A stretch of DNA of 64,000 nt. Source: Sphingomonas kaistensis. GTDB lineage: Bacteria > Pseudomonadota > Alphaproteobacteria > Sphingomonadales > Sphingomonadaceae. The stretch is taken from the NCBI RefSeq assembly GCF_036884275.1, contig NZ_CP145607.1:124001-188000 (forward strand), in the 5' to 3' direction. Position numbers and translations under genes: made by a program. This document shows, piece by piece, positions 36,578-46,712 of the stretch (within the stretch, counting starts at the first letter, position 1; every line of letters starts with the position of its first letter). A model generated the notes under the pieces. It was given only the letters and a program-made list of their open reading frames with translations. It was not told the origin of the DNA and did no database searches.

Positions 36578-37831
36578 TCACGCCTTGTTGCCGCGCATGA
36601 TCGACACCATGCGCGCCAGCAAACCGCCGCCCGCCCGCTCGGCGCGCGCACGCGGGAAGACCAGATCGTCGCTGCGCGACTGGGTGGTGAGGATGGCGAG
36701 GCCGACCAGGCTGCTGAAGGCGGGTCCGCTGTGCGCGTCGGGAAGGCCCGTGATCGCGCGCGGCCGGCCGACCCGGACCGCGCGGCCGAGCACGCCCTGC
36801 ATGTAATCGGCGATATTCTTGAGCTCCGCGCCGCCGCCGGTCAGCACGACCTGCCCGCCGACCGGCTTCACGAAGCCCATGTCCTTTAGCGCTTCGTCGA
36901 TCTCGGCGGTGATTCGCTCGACCCGCTGGCGGATCACGGTCATCAACTGCGCCCGGCTGATCCGCAGCGGCTCGGTCCCGTCTTCCGACCCGATCGGCAG
37001 CGCTTCGACCACCTCGTGATTGTCGCGGGGGCTCGTCATGGCCGAGCCGTGGAAGCATTTGATCCGCTCGGCATCGCGGCGGCGGACGCCAAAGGCGGCG
37101 GCGATGTCGTCGGTGATGTCCTTGGCGCCCAGCGGGATCGACCGCAGCGCAACCAGCATCCCGCCGGCATGCAGCGACACGTTGGTGACCTCGGCACCAA
37201 GCTCGACCAGGGCGACGCCCAGATCGCGTTCTTCGTTGCTGAGGCAGGCAAGCGCGGCGGCGACCGGCGAGGCGACGATGGCGCGGACGCCCAAATGCGC
37301 CTGGCGGATAGTCAGGTCGACGTTGCGCAAGGGGGCTTCATCGGCGGCAATGACATGAATATCGACGCCGAGCCGGCTGGCGTGCATCCCGACCGGCGAA
37401 CGGACGCCGTGAACGTCGTCGATGGTATAAAGCGCGGGCGTCGCGTGAAGCACGACCTGTCCCGGCCGATCCACCGCGCCGCGACCGCTTTCGAGCAGCG
37501 CATCGACATCGCTCGGCTCGATCTGATGGCCGCCGATCTCGACCTCGACGGTAGCAAGGCCGCTGCTGAGGCCGCCGGCGCCATAGCTCGCCCACACGTC
37601 CTCGATGTTCTGCTGGCTCATCCGCTCGGCTTGTTCGACCGCTTCGCGGACGGCGACTTCGGTCGCTTCCATGTCGGTGATGAAGCCGCGCTTCACCCCC
37701 CGGCTCTGGCGCTGGCCGGTGCCGAGCACGCGCGGGCGGCCTTCCTCGTCCAGCGTGCAGACGAGCGCGGAAACCTTGGACGACCCGATGTCGAGGGCGC
37801 CGATCAACAGCGGCGCATCATGCTTGGCCAT
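36578..37831 (-). CDS. ftsA: Cell division protein FtsA
   Basis: 417 aa. Actin-like ATPase: phosphate-1 motif IGALDIGSSKVSALVCTL, the FtsA-specific 1C region, phosphate-2 VALVELGAEVTNVSLHAGG, adenosine motif VVLTGGGAELKNI. The end (GGGLLARMVSIMRG) is the amphipathic membrane-targeting helix. FtsA tethers FtsZ filaments to the membrane and recruits late division proteins. Its ATG shares one base with the ftsQ stop, so they are translationally coupled. Confidence 0.97.
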   Translation of the reverse strand: MAKHDAPLLIGALDIGSSKVSALVCTLDEEGRPRVLGTGQRQSRGVKRGFITDMEATEVAVREAVEQAERMSQQNIEDVWASYGAGGLSSGLATVEVEIGGHQIEPSDVDALLESGRGAVDRPGQVVLHATPALYTIDDVHGVRSPVGMHASRLGVDIHVIAADEAPLRNVDLTIRQAHLGVRAIVASPVAAALACLSNEERDLGVALVELGAEVTNVSLHAGGMLVALRSIPLGAKDITDDIAAAFGVRRRDAERIKCFHGSAMTSPRDNHEVVEALPIGSEDGTEPLRISRAQLMTVIRQRVERITAEIDEALKDMGFVKPVGGQVVLTGGGAELKNIADYMQGVLGRAVRVGRPRAITGLPDAHSGPAFSSLVGLAILTTQSRSDDLVFPRARAERAGGGLLARMVSIMRGNKA

Positions 37832-38745
37832 CAGTTCGCATTCTCCACCGTGCCGGCGGGCGGCGGGGTGGCGCCGGGCGGCACCCGGACGATCATCTTG
37901 CCGGGCACGCGAAGGTCGAAGCGGATCATGTCGCGCCCGAGCAGGCCGACCGAGCGATCCATCTTGGCGAAGCGCTTCAGCGCCTTAGTCGCCGCGGCGT
38001 CGGTTTCGGGAAGCGACACGATCTCACCGGTGGAGAAGCTCAAATCCCAGCGCCGCCCCCCGATCCAGGTCGCCGAGGCGATCTGGGGTTTGAGGGTGGG
38101 CACGCTGTCGAGCAGCTTGCTGAGCGCCATGGCATGGCGGTTGGCGTCGGGGCCGATCAGCAGCGTCAACTCGGGCATCCGGTCGACCGGCACGGCATCG
38201 AGCACCACGCCCTCGCCGTCGATGAGGTTGAGGCGGCCCTGATGCTGCCACACCGCGGTGGGGGTGCGCTCGATGAGGTCGATGACCAGCCCGTCGGGCA
38301 GGCGGCGCGACACGCGGGCGTCCTTTACCCAGCCGAACTGAAGCAGGCTGTCGCGAATGCGGTCGAGGTCGACCAGCGCCTGCGCCGGCTCGTCGGTCCC
38401 GATCGGCGCTTCCTCCGCCGCGCGGCGAAGCTCGTCGGTGACCACGGCATCGACCTTGCGGCGGTCGAGATTCTTGATCCCGACGATCTGGTAGCTCGCG
38501 ACCTTGAACCCCGCTTCGCCGGTGGCGGCGCCGGTGGCGCGAAGCGCCTTGCCCGGCAGGTCGAGCGCGATCAGCGCGACGATCGCCATCACCGCGACCA
38601 ATGCGATAAAGGCATAGCGGGCAAGCTTGCCGCTGCCCTCGGGCCACGGCGAGGGCGCGGCCTTGACCGGCGCCTTGCGGGCGCGGGGCTTGGCACCGCC
38701 GCGGCCCTTGCTGGCGGCAGGGCGCCGGATGGTCTGTGCGTTCAC
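37831..38745 (-). CDS. ftsQ: Cell division protein FtsQ
   Basis: 304 aa. Basic Ala/Arg/Lys-rich cytoplasmic N-terminus, one transmembrane helix (YAFIALVAVMAIVALIALDL, about 45-64), a POTRA domain (about 80-150: FKVASYQIVGIKNLDRRKVD) and the FtsQ beta domain (GWVKDARVSRRLPDGLVIDL, ERTPTAVWQHQGRLNLIDGE). A bitopic divisome protein of the FtsQLB complex. The ATG overlaps the ddl stop by four bases. Confidence 0.95.
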   Translation of the reverse strand: MNAQTIRRPAASKGRGGAKPRARKAPVKAAPSPWPEGSGKLARYAFIALVAVMAIVALIALDLPGKALRATGAATGEAGFKVASYQIVGIKNLDRRKVDAVVTDELRRAAEEAPIGTDEPAQALVDLDRIRDSLLQFGWVKDARVSRRLPDGLVIDLIERTPTAVWQHQGRLNLIDGEGVVLDAVPVDRMPELTLLIGPDANRHAMALSKLLDSVPTLKPQIASATWIGGRRWDLSFSTGEIVSLPETDAAATKALKRFAKMDRSVGLLGRDMIRFDLRVPGKMIVRVPPGATPPPAGTVENAN

Positions 38746-39668
38746 TGAAGCGCCTCGGCGATAATCCGTTCGACCAGCTCGCCATAGGATATGCCGCGCT
38801 GCTTGGCCTGCTCGGGCACGAGGCTGAGCGGCGTCATGCCCGGCTGGGTATTGACCTCAAGCAAGTACAGCCCCGCCTCGCCCTGCTCGTCGTCCCAGCG
38901 GAAGTCCGACCGGCTCGCGCCCTTGCAGCCCAATGCGCGGTGGGCGTCGAGCGCCATGTCGAGCATCGCCTGCGCGATCTCGGCAGGCACGTCGGCGGGG
39001 CAGACATGCTCGGTCAGGCCGTCGGTATATTTGGCGGCGAAATCGTAGAAATCGGCCTTGGGCTTGAGTTCGGTGACGCATAGCGCCTCGTCACCCAGCA
39101 CCGCGACCGTCAGCTCGCGGCCCCTGATGAAGGGCTCGGCGAGCAATTCATCGAAGTCGTTCCACGGCCCCGGCGTGCCGCGCCCGATAGGTGAGCCGTG
39201 ATTGCCGCCCTCATGAATGATCGCGACGCCGACCGAGGAGCCCTCGTTGACCGGCTTCAGCACGTAAGGCCGGGGGATCGGATCGCGCTCGTACAGCGTC
39301 TCGGACCGGACCATCGTGCCCACGGGCATCCGTACCCCGGCGGGGACCAGCAGCAGCTTTGTCAGCTCCTTGTCGATCGCGATGGCCGAGGTGCTAAGCC
39401 CGCTGTGGGTGTAGGGGATCTGCATCAGGTCGAGCATGCCCTGGACCGTGCCGTCCTCGCCCGGATGGCCATGGAGCGCATTGAACACGACGTCGGGCTT
39501 CAGCTCGGTCAGCCGCGCGGCGACGTTGCGGTCCATGTCGACTTCGGTGACGTTGGACCAGCCGCGTTCGCGGAGTGCGTTGGCGACGCCCTTGCCGCTC
39601 ATCAGCGACACCTCGCGCTCGGAGGACCAGCCGCCCATCAGGACGACGACATGCAGGTCCTTATTCAC
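38742..39668 (-). CDS. ddl: D-alanine--D-alanine ligase
   Basis: 308 aa, DdlB type. N-terminal VVVLMGGWSSEREVSLMSG, ATP-grasp region PYVLKPVNEGSSVGV, FIRGRELTVAVLGD, and the Mg-binding end YLLEVNTQPGMTPLSLVPEQ. It joins two D-alanines for MurF. It overlaps murB by eight bases and ftsQ by four. Confidence 0.96.
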   Translation of the reverse strand: MNKDLHVVVLMGGWSSEREVSLMSGKGVANALRERGWSNVTEVDMDRNVAARLTELKPDVVFNALHGHPGEDGTVQGMLDLMQIPYTHSGLSTSAIAIDKELTKLLLVPAGVRMPVGTMVRSETLYERDPIPRPYVLKPVNEGSSVGVAIIHEGGNHGSPIGRGTPGPWNDFDELLAEPFIRGRELTVAVLGDEALCVTELKPKADFYDFAAKYTDGLTEHVCPADVPAEIAQAMLDMALDAHRALGCKGASRSDFRWDDEQGEAGLYLLEVNTQPGMTPLSLVPEQAKQRGISYGELVERIIAEALQ

Positions 39669-40638
39669 GCTCGCTCACTCCCACGCGCTGTATTTCCCAC
39701 TCTAACTCGGTGCCGCTGTGCTGACGGACCCGGCGCCGAACTTCCTCGCCAAGCGCTTCGATGTCCGCGCTGCTCGCGGTACCGAGGTTGAGGAGGAAGT
39801 TGCAATGTTTCTCGCTGACCTGTGCGCCGCCAATCGTCAGGCCGCGGCAGCCGGCGGCGTCGATCACTTCCCACGCCTTGTTCGGCAGCGGGTTCTTGAA
39901 GGTCGATCCGCCGGTCTTGCTGCGCAGCGGTTGGCTCGCTTCGCGGCTGGCGGCGATGCGGTCCATTTCAGCCTGGATGGCGGCCTGCTCGGCAGGTTCC
40001 CCGCGAAAGGTCGCCGAGACGACGATGGCGCCGTCGGGAAGCTCGGAATGACGATAGGTATAGGCAAGGTCGGCAGGCGATAGCGTGACGCGCTCGCCCG
40101 AGCGGAGCACGACCTCAGCCTCGACCAGAATGTCCTTCACCTCGCGGCCATAAGCGCCGCCGTTCATCCGCACGAACCCGCCGACCGTGCCTGGGATCGA
40201 GCGGAGGAACTCGATCCCGCCGATCCCGGCATCGCGCGCCGAGGAAGAAACGAGAATGCCCGACGCCCCGCCGCCGCATTCCAGCGTGACCTCATCGACC
40301 CGCCGCACCTTGGCGAAGGGCTTGCCGAGCCGCACCACCACGCCCGGCACCCCTCCATCGCGGACGATGAGATTGGAGCCGAGGCCGAGCGCCATCACCG
40401 GCGTCGCAGGATCGAGGTCGCGCAGGAACGCCTGAAGGTCGGCGACGTCGGCGGGCTCGAACAATGTTTCCGCCGCGCCGCCCGACTTGAACCACACCAA
40501 CGGCGCAAGCGGGGCCTGCGGCGTCACTCTTCCCCTGATCTCGTTTGTGCTGAGAGAAGTCGAAGCACCTTGGCGCGCCGGCCCTTCGACTTCGCGCTCC
40601 GCGCTACGCTCAGGACCAATGAGATTGGTCTCGCTCAT
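39661..40638 (-). CDS. murB: UDP-N-acetylenolpyruvoylglucosamine reductase MurB
   Basis: 325 aa. FAD-binding: [20 protein letters not shown] and [20 protein letters not shown]; catalytic serine region [11 protein letters not shown] and C-terminal [20 protein letters not shown]. It reduces UDP-GlcNAc-enolpyruvate to UDP-MurNAc with NADPH. The conserved protein starts around [15 protein letters not shown] (residue 39 on); residues about 8-31 ([20 protein letters not shown]) are encoded by a palindromic repeat element (40550-40614) inserted near the 5' end without breaking the frame. The annotated ATG 40638 overlaps the murC stop as ATGA. Confidence 0.95.
   Translation of the reverse strand: MSETNLIGPERSAEREVEGPARQGASTSLSTNEIRGRVTPQAPLAPLVWFKSGGAAETLFEPADVADLQAFLRDLDPATPVMALGLGSNLIVRDGGVPGVVVRLGKPFAKVRRVDEVTLECGGGASGILVSSSARDAGIGGIEFLRSIPGTVGGFVRMNGGAYGREVKDILVEAEVVLRSGERVTLSPADLAYTYRHSELPDGAIVVSATFRGEPAEQAAIQAEMDRIAASREASQPLRSKTGGSTFKNPLPNKAWEVIDAAGCRGLTIGGAQVSEKHCNFLLNLGTASSADIEALGEEVRRRVRQHSGTELEWEIQRVGVSERE
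40550..40614. repeat. Palindromic repeat element inside the 5' end of murB
   Basis: Arms CTGAG..AAGTCGAAG and CTTCGACTT..CTCAG are inverted around a GGCGCGCC centre. CTTCGACTTCGCTCAGGAC-type palindromes are widespread dispersed repeats in sphingomonad genomes. Here the element lies within the coding frame of MurB and is translated as about 22 residues ahead of the conserved domain. Confidence 0.75.
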
Positions 40639-42065
40639 GCGTGCGCCGGTTCGGACTTGTGGCTGCGTTCATACGCCACCGCGTCGGCCAGCCCGGCGGC
40701 CCATTTGGTAATGTCGCCCGCTCCCATGCAGATCACGAGATCGCCGTCGGCCGCGAGATCGCGCAGGCATCGCGCCAGTTCTTCCGGTCCCGAGACGGCG
40801 TGCACCATGCGATGCCCGTGGGCACGGATGCCTTCGGCCAGCGCGGCGGCGTCGACGCCTTCGATCGGCTCCTCGCCCGCGGCATAGACGGGCGCGACCA
40901 GCACTGTGTCCGCCTCGTTGAAGGCGTTGGCGAAATCTTCCATCAGGTCGCGCAAGCGAGTGAAGCGGTGCGGCTGGACCACGGCGATGACCCGCCCCGC
41001 CGTGCTATCGCGCGCGGCGGACAGGACGGCGCGGATTTCGACCGGGTGATGCGCGTAATCGTCGATGATGACGGTGCCGCCAACCTCGCCGACGCGGGTA
41101 AAGCGTCGTTTGACCCCGCCGAACCGCTCGAACCCGCCGGCGATCTTGTCGTCGCCGAGGCCGAGTTCGAGCCCCACCGCCACCGCCGCCAGCGCGTTCT
41201 GGACATTGTGGCGCCCCGGCATCGGCAGCGTGATCCCCTCGATCCGCCGCCGCTCGCCCGAGCGTTCGAGCACCAGCGCGTCGAAACGGGTCACCCCGCC
41301 CTCGGTCTTGACGTTCTCGGCGCGCAGGTCAGCCGAGGCGGAGAAGCCGTAGGTGACGACCCGGCGGTCCTTGATCCGGCTCAAGAGGTTGGCGACCTCG
41401 GGATGGTCGATGCACAGAACCGCGAGACCATAGAATGGAACGTTCTCGATGAACTCGACGAACGCGTCCTTGGCGGCGTCGAAGCTACCGTAATGATCGA
41501 GATGCTCGGGATCGATGTTGGTGACCACCGCGATGGTCCCGTCGAGCCTGAGGAAGCTGCCGTCGCTTTCGTCGGCCTCGACCACCATCCATTCGCCGTT
41601 GCCGAGCCGGGCGTTGGAGCCATAGGCGTTGATGATCCCGCCGTTGATGACCGTGGGATCGAGCCCCCCGGCGTCGAGCAGGGCGGCGACCATCGAGGTG
41701 GTGGTGGTCTTGCCGTGGGTGCCGGCCACCGCGACCGTGTTCTGCATCCGCATCAGCTCGGCCAGCATTTCGGCGCGGCGGACGCGCGGCAAACGGCGGC
41801 GGGCGGCCTCCTCCACTTCCGGATTGTCGGGGCGAATGGCGGTGGAGGTAACCACCACCGCCGCTTCGCCGAGATTGTCCGCGCTTTGCCCGATCATCAC
41901 CGGGATCCCGGCCTTGCGCAGCCCTTCGGTGACATAGCTTTCGGACGCGTCGGACCCCTGCACCTTGTAGCCCAGGTGATGCATTACCTCGGCGATGCCG
42001 GACATGCCGATCCCGCCGATGCCGACGAAATGAATGGTGCCGATGTCGGTGCCGACCGCCTTCAT
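40635..42065 (-). CDS. murC: UDP-N-acetylmuramate--L-alanine ligase MurC
   Basis: 476 aa. N-terminal [23 protein letters not shown]-binding [20 protein letters not shown], central [12 protein letters not shown] and [15 protein letters not shown]-terminal [16 protein letters not shown]. It adds L-Ala to UDP-MurNAc in the cytoplasm. Four-base overlaps (ATGA) with murG upstream and murB downstream. Confidence 0.97.
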   Translation of the reverse strand: MKAVGTDIGTIHFVGIGGIGMSGIAEVMHHLGYKVQGSDASESYVTEGLRKAGIPVMIGQSADNLGEAAVVVTSTAIRPDNPEVEEAARRRLPRVRRAEMLAELMRMQNTVAVAGTHGKTTTTSMVAALLDAGGLDPTVINGGIINAYGSNARLGNGEWMVVEADESDGSFLRLDGTIAVVTNIDPEHLDHYGSFDAAKDAFVEFIENVPFYGLAVLCIDHPEVANLLSRIKDRRVVTYGFSASADLRAENVKTEGGVTRFDALVLERSGERRRIEGITLPMPGRHNVQNALAAVAVGLELGLGDDKIAGGFERFGGVKRRFTRVGEVGGTVIIDDYAHHPVEIRAVLSAARDSTAGRVIAVVQPHRFTRLRDLMEDFANAFNEADTVLVAPVYAAGEEPIEGVDAAALAEGIRAHGHRMVHAVSGPEELARCLRDLAADGDLVICMGAGDITKWAAGLADAVAYERSHKSEPAHA

Positions 42066-43228
42066 GCCGCCGCTCCCGCCGGGGCCAGCGCCGGAGCGGC
42101 GCCGGTAGGTTTCTTGTTCGCGCGGCCGATCAAAGCCGGGCGGTCGCCCTGCCCGATCCGCTCGACCAGATCAGCAAGATCGCGCGCGGCGTGCGGGCGG
42201 CCGACCGACAAGGCGCGGGCGGCGGCGTTGGACAAGGCGTCGGGATCCTCGGCCAGCGCTTCGATCTGCCTGGCGAGCGTGTGGGGCGTGAACTGCGGCT
42301 GCGGGATCATCCGCGCCCCGCCCGCCCGCGCCAGCTCGCGCGCATTGGCGGTCTGGTGGTCGTCGGTCGCGATCGGTAAGGGCACGAGGATCGACGGGCG
42401 CCCGGCCGCGGTCAGCTCGGCAATGGTCGAGGCCCCGGCCCGCCCGATCATCAGATGGCACTCACCAAGCTTGGAATCCATATCGTTCAAGTAGGTCGAC
42501 AGCTCGGCCGGAATGCCGAGCTCGCGGTAGGTGTCGCGCACCCGTTCGATATCGTCGGGGCGGCACTGCTGGACCACCTGCAAGCGGTGGCGCAGCGTAT
42601 CGCCCAGCTCGCCTAGGCCCGCGGGCACCACTTCCCCCAGCACCGTCGCGCCCTGGCTGCCGCCGGTGACCAGCAGCTTCAGGGGCGCATAGTCGTCGAA
42701 GGCGGGAAACGGCAATTCGCCCAGCCGGACGATGCTGGCACGGACCGGATTGCCGACGAGGTTGGTCTTGATGGCGTGGCCGGGTTTCAGCCGATCGACC
42801 TTTTCATAGGCCGTGGCGATCGCCGCCGCATCGTTCGCCAGCAGGCGGTTGACCCGGCCGAGCACTGCATTCTGTTCGTGCAGCACGGTCGGGATCTTGA
42901 GCGACGATGCCGCCAGCAAGGCGGGAAACGCGGGATAGCCGCCGAAACCGATCACCGCGTCGGGGCAGTGTTCGCGGTAAAGCTCCTTGGCCGCGCGGCG
43001 TCCTTCCATGACCGAGCGAAGGGCCTTGAGCATGCCCCACGGCGTCTTGCTCAGCCGCCCAGCGGGAATGACCTGCACCTCGACCCCTTTGAACAGGCCG
43101 GGGATGCGATAGCCGCGCGCGTCGGTGATCAGCAGCACGCCGTGCCCGCGTGCCTTGAGTTCGGCGGCGAGCGCATGCGCTGGAATCATGTGCCCGCCGG
43201 TTCCGCCGGCCGCGAGGACGAAGTTCAT
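42062..43228 (-). CDS. murG: UDP-GlcNAc:lipid I GlcNAc transferase MurG
   Basis: 388 aa. GT-B fold: first G-loop [20 protein letters not shown], second [20 protein letters not shown], and donor-site [20 protein letters not shown]. It converts lipid I to lipid II at the inner face of the membrane. Ends with an Ala/Pro-rich tail. Nine bases downstream of ftsW and overlapping murC by four. Confidence 0.97.
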   Translation of the reverse strand: MNFVLAAGGTGGHMIPAHALAAELKARGHGVLLITDARGYRIPGLFKGVEVQVIPAGRLSKTPWGMLKALRSVMEGRRAAKELYREHCPDAVIGFGGYPAFPALLAASSLKIPTVLHEQNAVLGRVNRLLANDAAAIATAYEKVDRLKPGHAIKTNLVGNPVRASIVRLGELPFPAFDDYAPLKLLVTGGSQGATVLGEVVPAGLGELGDTLRHRLQVVQQCRPDDIERVRDTYRELGIPAELSTYLNDMDSKLGECHLMIGRAGASTIAELTAAGRPSILVPLPIATDDHQTANARELARAGGARMIPQPQFTPHTLARQIEALAEDPDALSNAAARALSVGRPHAARDLADLVERIGQGDRPALIGRANKKPTGAAPALAPAGAAA

Positions 43229-43237
43229 GCGTTCCGC

Positions 43238-44440
43238 TTAGCGCCCATCGCTCCACTTCACCACATAGGGCGATCGCTTGAGAAACGGATTGGCGCGGGT
43301 GAAGGCGAGCAACAGGCCCATCCCGATCGACAGCGCCAGCATCGACGACCCGCCATAGGAAATGAACGGCAGGGTCATGCCCTTGGACGGGGCGAGCTGG
43401 ACGTTCACCGCCATGTTGATCAGCGCCTGCAGCCCGAACTGGCAGGCAAGCCCCGCGGCGGCGAGTACGGCGAAGGGCTCATCCTCGTCGAGCAGTTTCA
43501 CCAGCACCCGCACCACGATCGCGCAATAGATCACCGCGATCGCCATGCAGGCGATCAGCCCGAATTCCTCGCCGATGACCGAGAAGATGTAATCGGTATG
43601 CGGTTCGGGCAGGCCGAACTTGCGGGTACCCCCGCCCGGCCCCATGCCGAGCAACCCGCCCGCGGTCAGCGTGCGCATCGCTTTTTCGACCTGGAAATTA
43701 TCGCCTTCGCCGAACAGGAAGCCGTCGATCCGGACCTGCGCCACGTCGTAGAAGAAATAAGCGAGCACGATCCCGACCAGCCCCCCGACCGCCATCAGCC
43801 CGAGCGCCCGGACGTTGGCGCCGGCCAGCGCGATCATCACGATCCACACCGTGCCGAAGATGATGGTCGAGCCGAAGTCGGGCTGGATCATGAGCAGCAC
43901 CGCGACCAAGCCGGTTAGCCCGCCCGAGATGATCATGACGGGCAGCCCGCGATCCTTTTCCTTGAGGCTGAGGATCCAGGCCAGGGTGACGATGAAGAAG
44001 GGTTTCAGGAATTCCGACGGCTGCACCTGCGCGAAGCCAAAACCGATCCAGCGTCTCGCCCCATTGATCTCCGGCCCGATCACCGGCACCGCGAACATCG
44101 CCAGAATGCAGCCCGCGCAGCCGATCAGGCACCATTGGCGCAGCCGCTCGCGCGGCATCATCGAAATGACGATCATCACCGGGATCGACAGCGCCAGCCA
44201 GACCAGCTGGCGGTAGAAATAATAGAGCGGCGCGAAGGTGACGTTGCCGCCCGAATAGCGCTGCGCGGCGGCGGGCGAGGCAGCGGCGACCGCGACCAGC
44301 CCGATCGCGATCAGGACGGCGACCAGCACGAGGAGGACGCGGTCGATCTCCCAGAACCAGCGGCCCACCGCCGAGCGGTCGGCGCGGCCGTAGCGATTGG
44401 ACGTGTCGATCGGAAAGGCTTTCGCCAGAACGCCGTTCAT
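43238..44440 (-). CDS. ftsW: Lipid II glycosyltransferase FtsW (SEDS family)
   Basis: 400 aa from ATG 44440 ([20 protein letters not shown]), which overlaps the murD stop as ATGA. About ten transmembrane helices. SEDS signatures: GARRWIGFGFAQVQPSEFLK, LIMIQPDFG-like block (VLLMIQPDFGSTIIFG) with the catalytic aspartate, and the C-terminal GMTLPFISYGGSSMLALSIG. It polymerises septal glycan with FtsI. A longer in-frame extension upstream overlaps murD and was rejected. Confidence 0.96.
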   Translation of the reverse strand: MNGVLAKAFPIDTSNRYGRADRSAVGRWFWEIDRVLLVLVAVLIAIGLVAVAAASPAAAQRYSGGNVTFAPLYYFYRQLVWLALSIPVMIVISMMPRERLRQWCLIGCAGCILAMFAVPVIGPEINGARRWIGFGFAQVQPSEFLKPFFIVTLAWILSLKEKDRGLPVMIISGGLTGLVAVLLMIQPDFGSTIIFGTVWIVMIALAGANVRALGLMAVGGLVGIVLAYFFYDVAQVRIDGFLFGEGDNFQVEKAMRTLTAGGLLGMGPGGGTRKFGLPEPHTDYIFSVIGEEFGLIACMAIAVIYCAIVVRVLVKLLDEDEPFAVLAAAGLACQFGLQALINMAVNVQLAPSKGMTLPFISYGGSSMLALSIGMGLLLAFTRANPFLKRSPYVVKWSDGR

Positions 44441-45645
44441 AATGCCCCCACCAAGGCCCTGAAGGCCTCCCCACGCGCCTCGAAGTCCCGAAACTGGTCG
44501 AACGAGGCGCAGGCCGGGGAGAGTAGAACGGTCTCGCCCGGCTGTGAATCCCTCGCGCAAGATTTCACCGCATTTTCTAGCGTTTCCGACTCGATCACAT
44601 CCACCCCGCGCTCCCGCAGCAGCCGCGCGAACAGCGGCCCGGCCTCGCCGATAGTGTAGGCGCGCACGACATGATCGAGGTGATTGGCGGTGTCGCCCAG
44701 TTCCTCGGTCTTGGCCTGCCCGCCGACGATCCAGCGAATACGCGGGTAAGCGGCGAGCGCGGGCGCCGCGGCCTCGGCGTTGGTCGCCTTGCTGTCGTTG
44801 ACGAAGAGCGTGCCGTTAAGTTCGCGCACGCGCTCCATGCGATGCGGCAGGCCCGGAAAGGTGCGGAGTGCTGGCTCAACTATGTCGTCGTAGGTGAGGT
44901 TCAGCGCGCCGCAGATGAAGGACGCAGCGCCAACATTCTGCCCGTTGTGAATTCCCTTCAACGCGGGATAATCGGCATTATTAACGACCCATCGATCAGT
45001 CCGCTCAGTAATTCCGGTCGACATTCCAAATAATCGCAACTTCGACTCGGCATAGGCATCGAAGCTCTCGTACCGATCGAGATGATCCGGCGTAATATTC
45101 AGGATGACCGCAACATCACAGTCGAGGCTCTGGGTCAGGTCGATCTGGTAGCTGGACAGCTCCAGCACATAGACGCCGCCTTCGGGAAGCGGGTCCTGCG
45201 CCAAGATCGGCAACCCGATGTTGCCGCCCATGGTGGTCGGCACGCCGGCGGTTGCAAGGATGTGGTGGACCAGCGCGGTCGTCGTGCTCTTGCCGTTGGT
45301 GCCGGTGATCCCGACCACCTTGTGCGTCGGAAGCTCGGACCGGGCGCGGGCGAAGAGTTCGATGTCGCCGATGATCTCCACCCCCGCTTGGCGCGCCCTG
45401 GCGGCGATGGGGTGGGTGTTGAGCGGCACGCCGGGCGAGACGACCAGGCTGTCGAACCGCGACAGGTCGGCGGTGTCTAAGTCGAGCAGCGTAGCGCCTT
45501 CGGCCTTGGCCCGCGCCTCCTCGCTGCGGTCCCACGCCGTCACCTCCGCCCCGCTCGCGACCAAAGCGCGCACAGTGGCGAGGCCGGAGCGGGCGAGCCC
45601 GTAGACGGCGTATTTCTTGTTGCTCCAGGCCTCGGCCGTGATCAC
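44437..45645 (-). CDS. murD: UDP-N-acetylmuramoylalanine--D-glutamate ligase MurD
   Basis: 402 aa, somewhat short for the family. N-terminal [23 protein letters not shown] loop [54 protein letters not shown] and [20 protein letters not shown]. It adds D-Glu to UDP-MurNAc-L-Ala. A segment around 44941-45120 (residues about 175-235) is near 49% GC against about 65% around it, with AAT/ATT/TTA codons. Overlaps mraY and ftsW by four bases each. Confidence 0.96.
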   Translation of the reverse strand: MITAEAWSNKKYAVYGLARSGLATVRALVASGAEVTAWDRSEEARAKAEGATLLDLDTADLSRFDSLVVSPGVPLNTHPIAARARQAGVEIIGDIELFARARSELPTHKVVGITGTNGKSTTTALVHHILATAGVPTTMGGNIGLPILAQDPLPEGGVYVLELSSYQIDLTQSLDCDVAVILNITPDHLDRYESFDAYAESKLRLFGMSTGITERTDRWVVNNADYPALKGIHNGQNVGAASFICGALNLTYDDIVEPALRTFPGLPHRMERVRELNGTLFVNDSKATNAEAAAPALAAYPRIRWIVGGQAKTEELGDTANHLDHVVRAYTIGEAGPLFARLLRERGVDVIESETLENAVKSCARDSQPGETVLLSPACASFDQFRDFEARGEAFRALVGAL

Positions 45646-46712
45646 CGCAGCTTCAGCGTGCTGAGGCCGGCCAGCGCCAGCACGAAGGCGATGATCCAGA
45701 AGCGGATCACCACCGTCGGCTCGCTCCAGCCCTTGTGCTCGAAATGATGGTGGATCGGCGCCATCAGGAACACCCGCCGTCCGGTGCGCTTGTAGACCGC
45801 GACCTGGATGATGACGCTCATCGCTTCGACCACGAACAGCCCGCCGATGATCGCCAGCACGAATTCATGGTGCGCCGCCACCGCGACCGCGCCGAGCGCG
45901 CCGCCCAGAGCAAGGCTTCCGGTATCGCCCATAAATACCGCCGCGGGGGGCGCATTGAACCACAGGAAGGCTAGGCATCCGCCGACGATCGCCAGCAGCA
46001 GGACGGTGAGGTCACCGACGCCCTTCACATGCGGAATGCCGAGATAAGGCGCAAAGCGGGCGTCGCCGACCAGATAGACGATCAGCGTGAAGGCGAGCGC
46101 CGCGATCACCACCGGCATGGTCGCGAGCCCGTCGAGCCCGTCGGTCAGGTTCACCGCATTGCCGAAGGCGACGATCACGAACGCGCCGAAGATGACGTAG
46201 AACCAGCCAAGGTCCATCACCGGCCCTTGGACGAAGGGAATGTAGAGGTTGGTCCCCGTCACGCGAACCATCATCCAGGTCGCGAAGCCGGCGATCAGGA
46301 ATTCGAGGCCCAGCCGCACCTTGCCCGGAATGCCGGCGTGATGCGCTTTCTTGACCTTGTCGTAATCGTCGAGAAACCCGATCGCGCCGAACCCGGCGGT
46401 GACTAGCAGGCAGGCCCAGACATAGGGGCTGAGCAGGTCCATCCACAGCAGGCACGAGATGGTGACCGAAACGAGGATCAGCAGGCCGCCCATGGTCGGC
46501 GTGCCGCGCTTGGCGAGGTGGGTTTGCGGGCCGTCGGCGCGGATCGGCTGGCCCTTGCCTTGCCGCACGCGCAGCATGTTGATGAACCACGGGCCGATGA
46601 TCAGCCCGATCGCCAGCGCCGTCGCGGTCGCCGCGCCGGCGCGGAAACTGATGTATCGGACAAGATTGAGCAGTCCGGGAAAACCCAGATATTCCGCGAT
46701 CAGGTAGAACAT
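45642..46712 (-). CDS. mraY: Phospho-MurNAc-pentapeptide transferase MraY
   Basis: 356 aa, about ten transmembrane helices. Key motifs: [39 protein letters not shown] with the catalytic aspartates, [35 protein letters not shown], and the [19 protein letters not shown] loop. It makes lipid I from UDP-MurNAc-pentapeptide and undecaprenyl phosphate. Its start overlaps the end of murF by 13 bases and its end overlaps murD by four. Confidence 0.97.
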   Translation of the reverse strand: MFYLIAEYLGFPGLLNLVRYISFRAGAATATALAIGLIIGPWFINMLRVRQGKGQPIRADGPQTHLAKRGTPTMGGLLILVSVTISCLLWMDLLSPYVWACLLVTAGFGAIGFLDDYDKVKKAHHAGIPGKVRLGLEFLIAGFATWMMVRVTGTNLYIPFVQGPVMDLGWFYVIFGAFVIVAFGNAVNLTDGLDGLATMPVVIAALAFTLIVYLVGDARFAPYLGIPHVKGVGDLTVLLLAIVGGCLAFLWFNAPPAAVFMGDTGSLALGGALGAVAVAAHHEFVLAIIGGLFVVEAMSVIIQVAVYKRTGRRVFLMAPIHHHFEHKGWSEPTVVIRFWIIAFVLALAGLSTLKLR

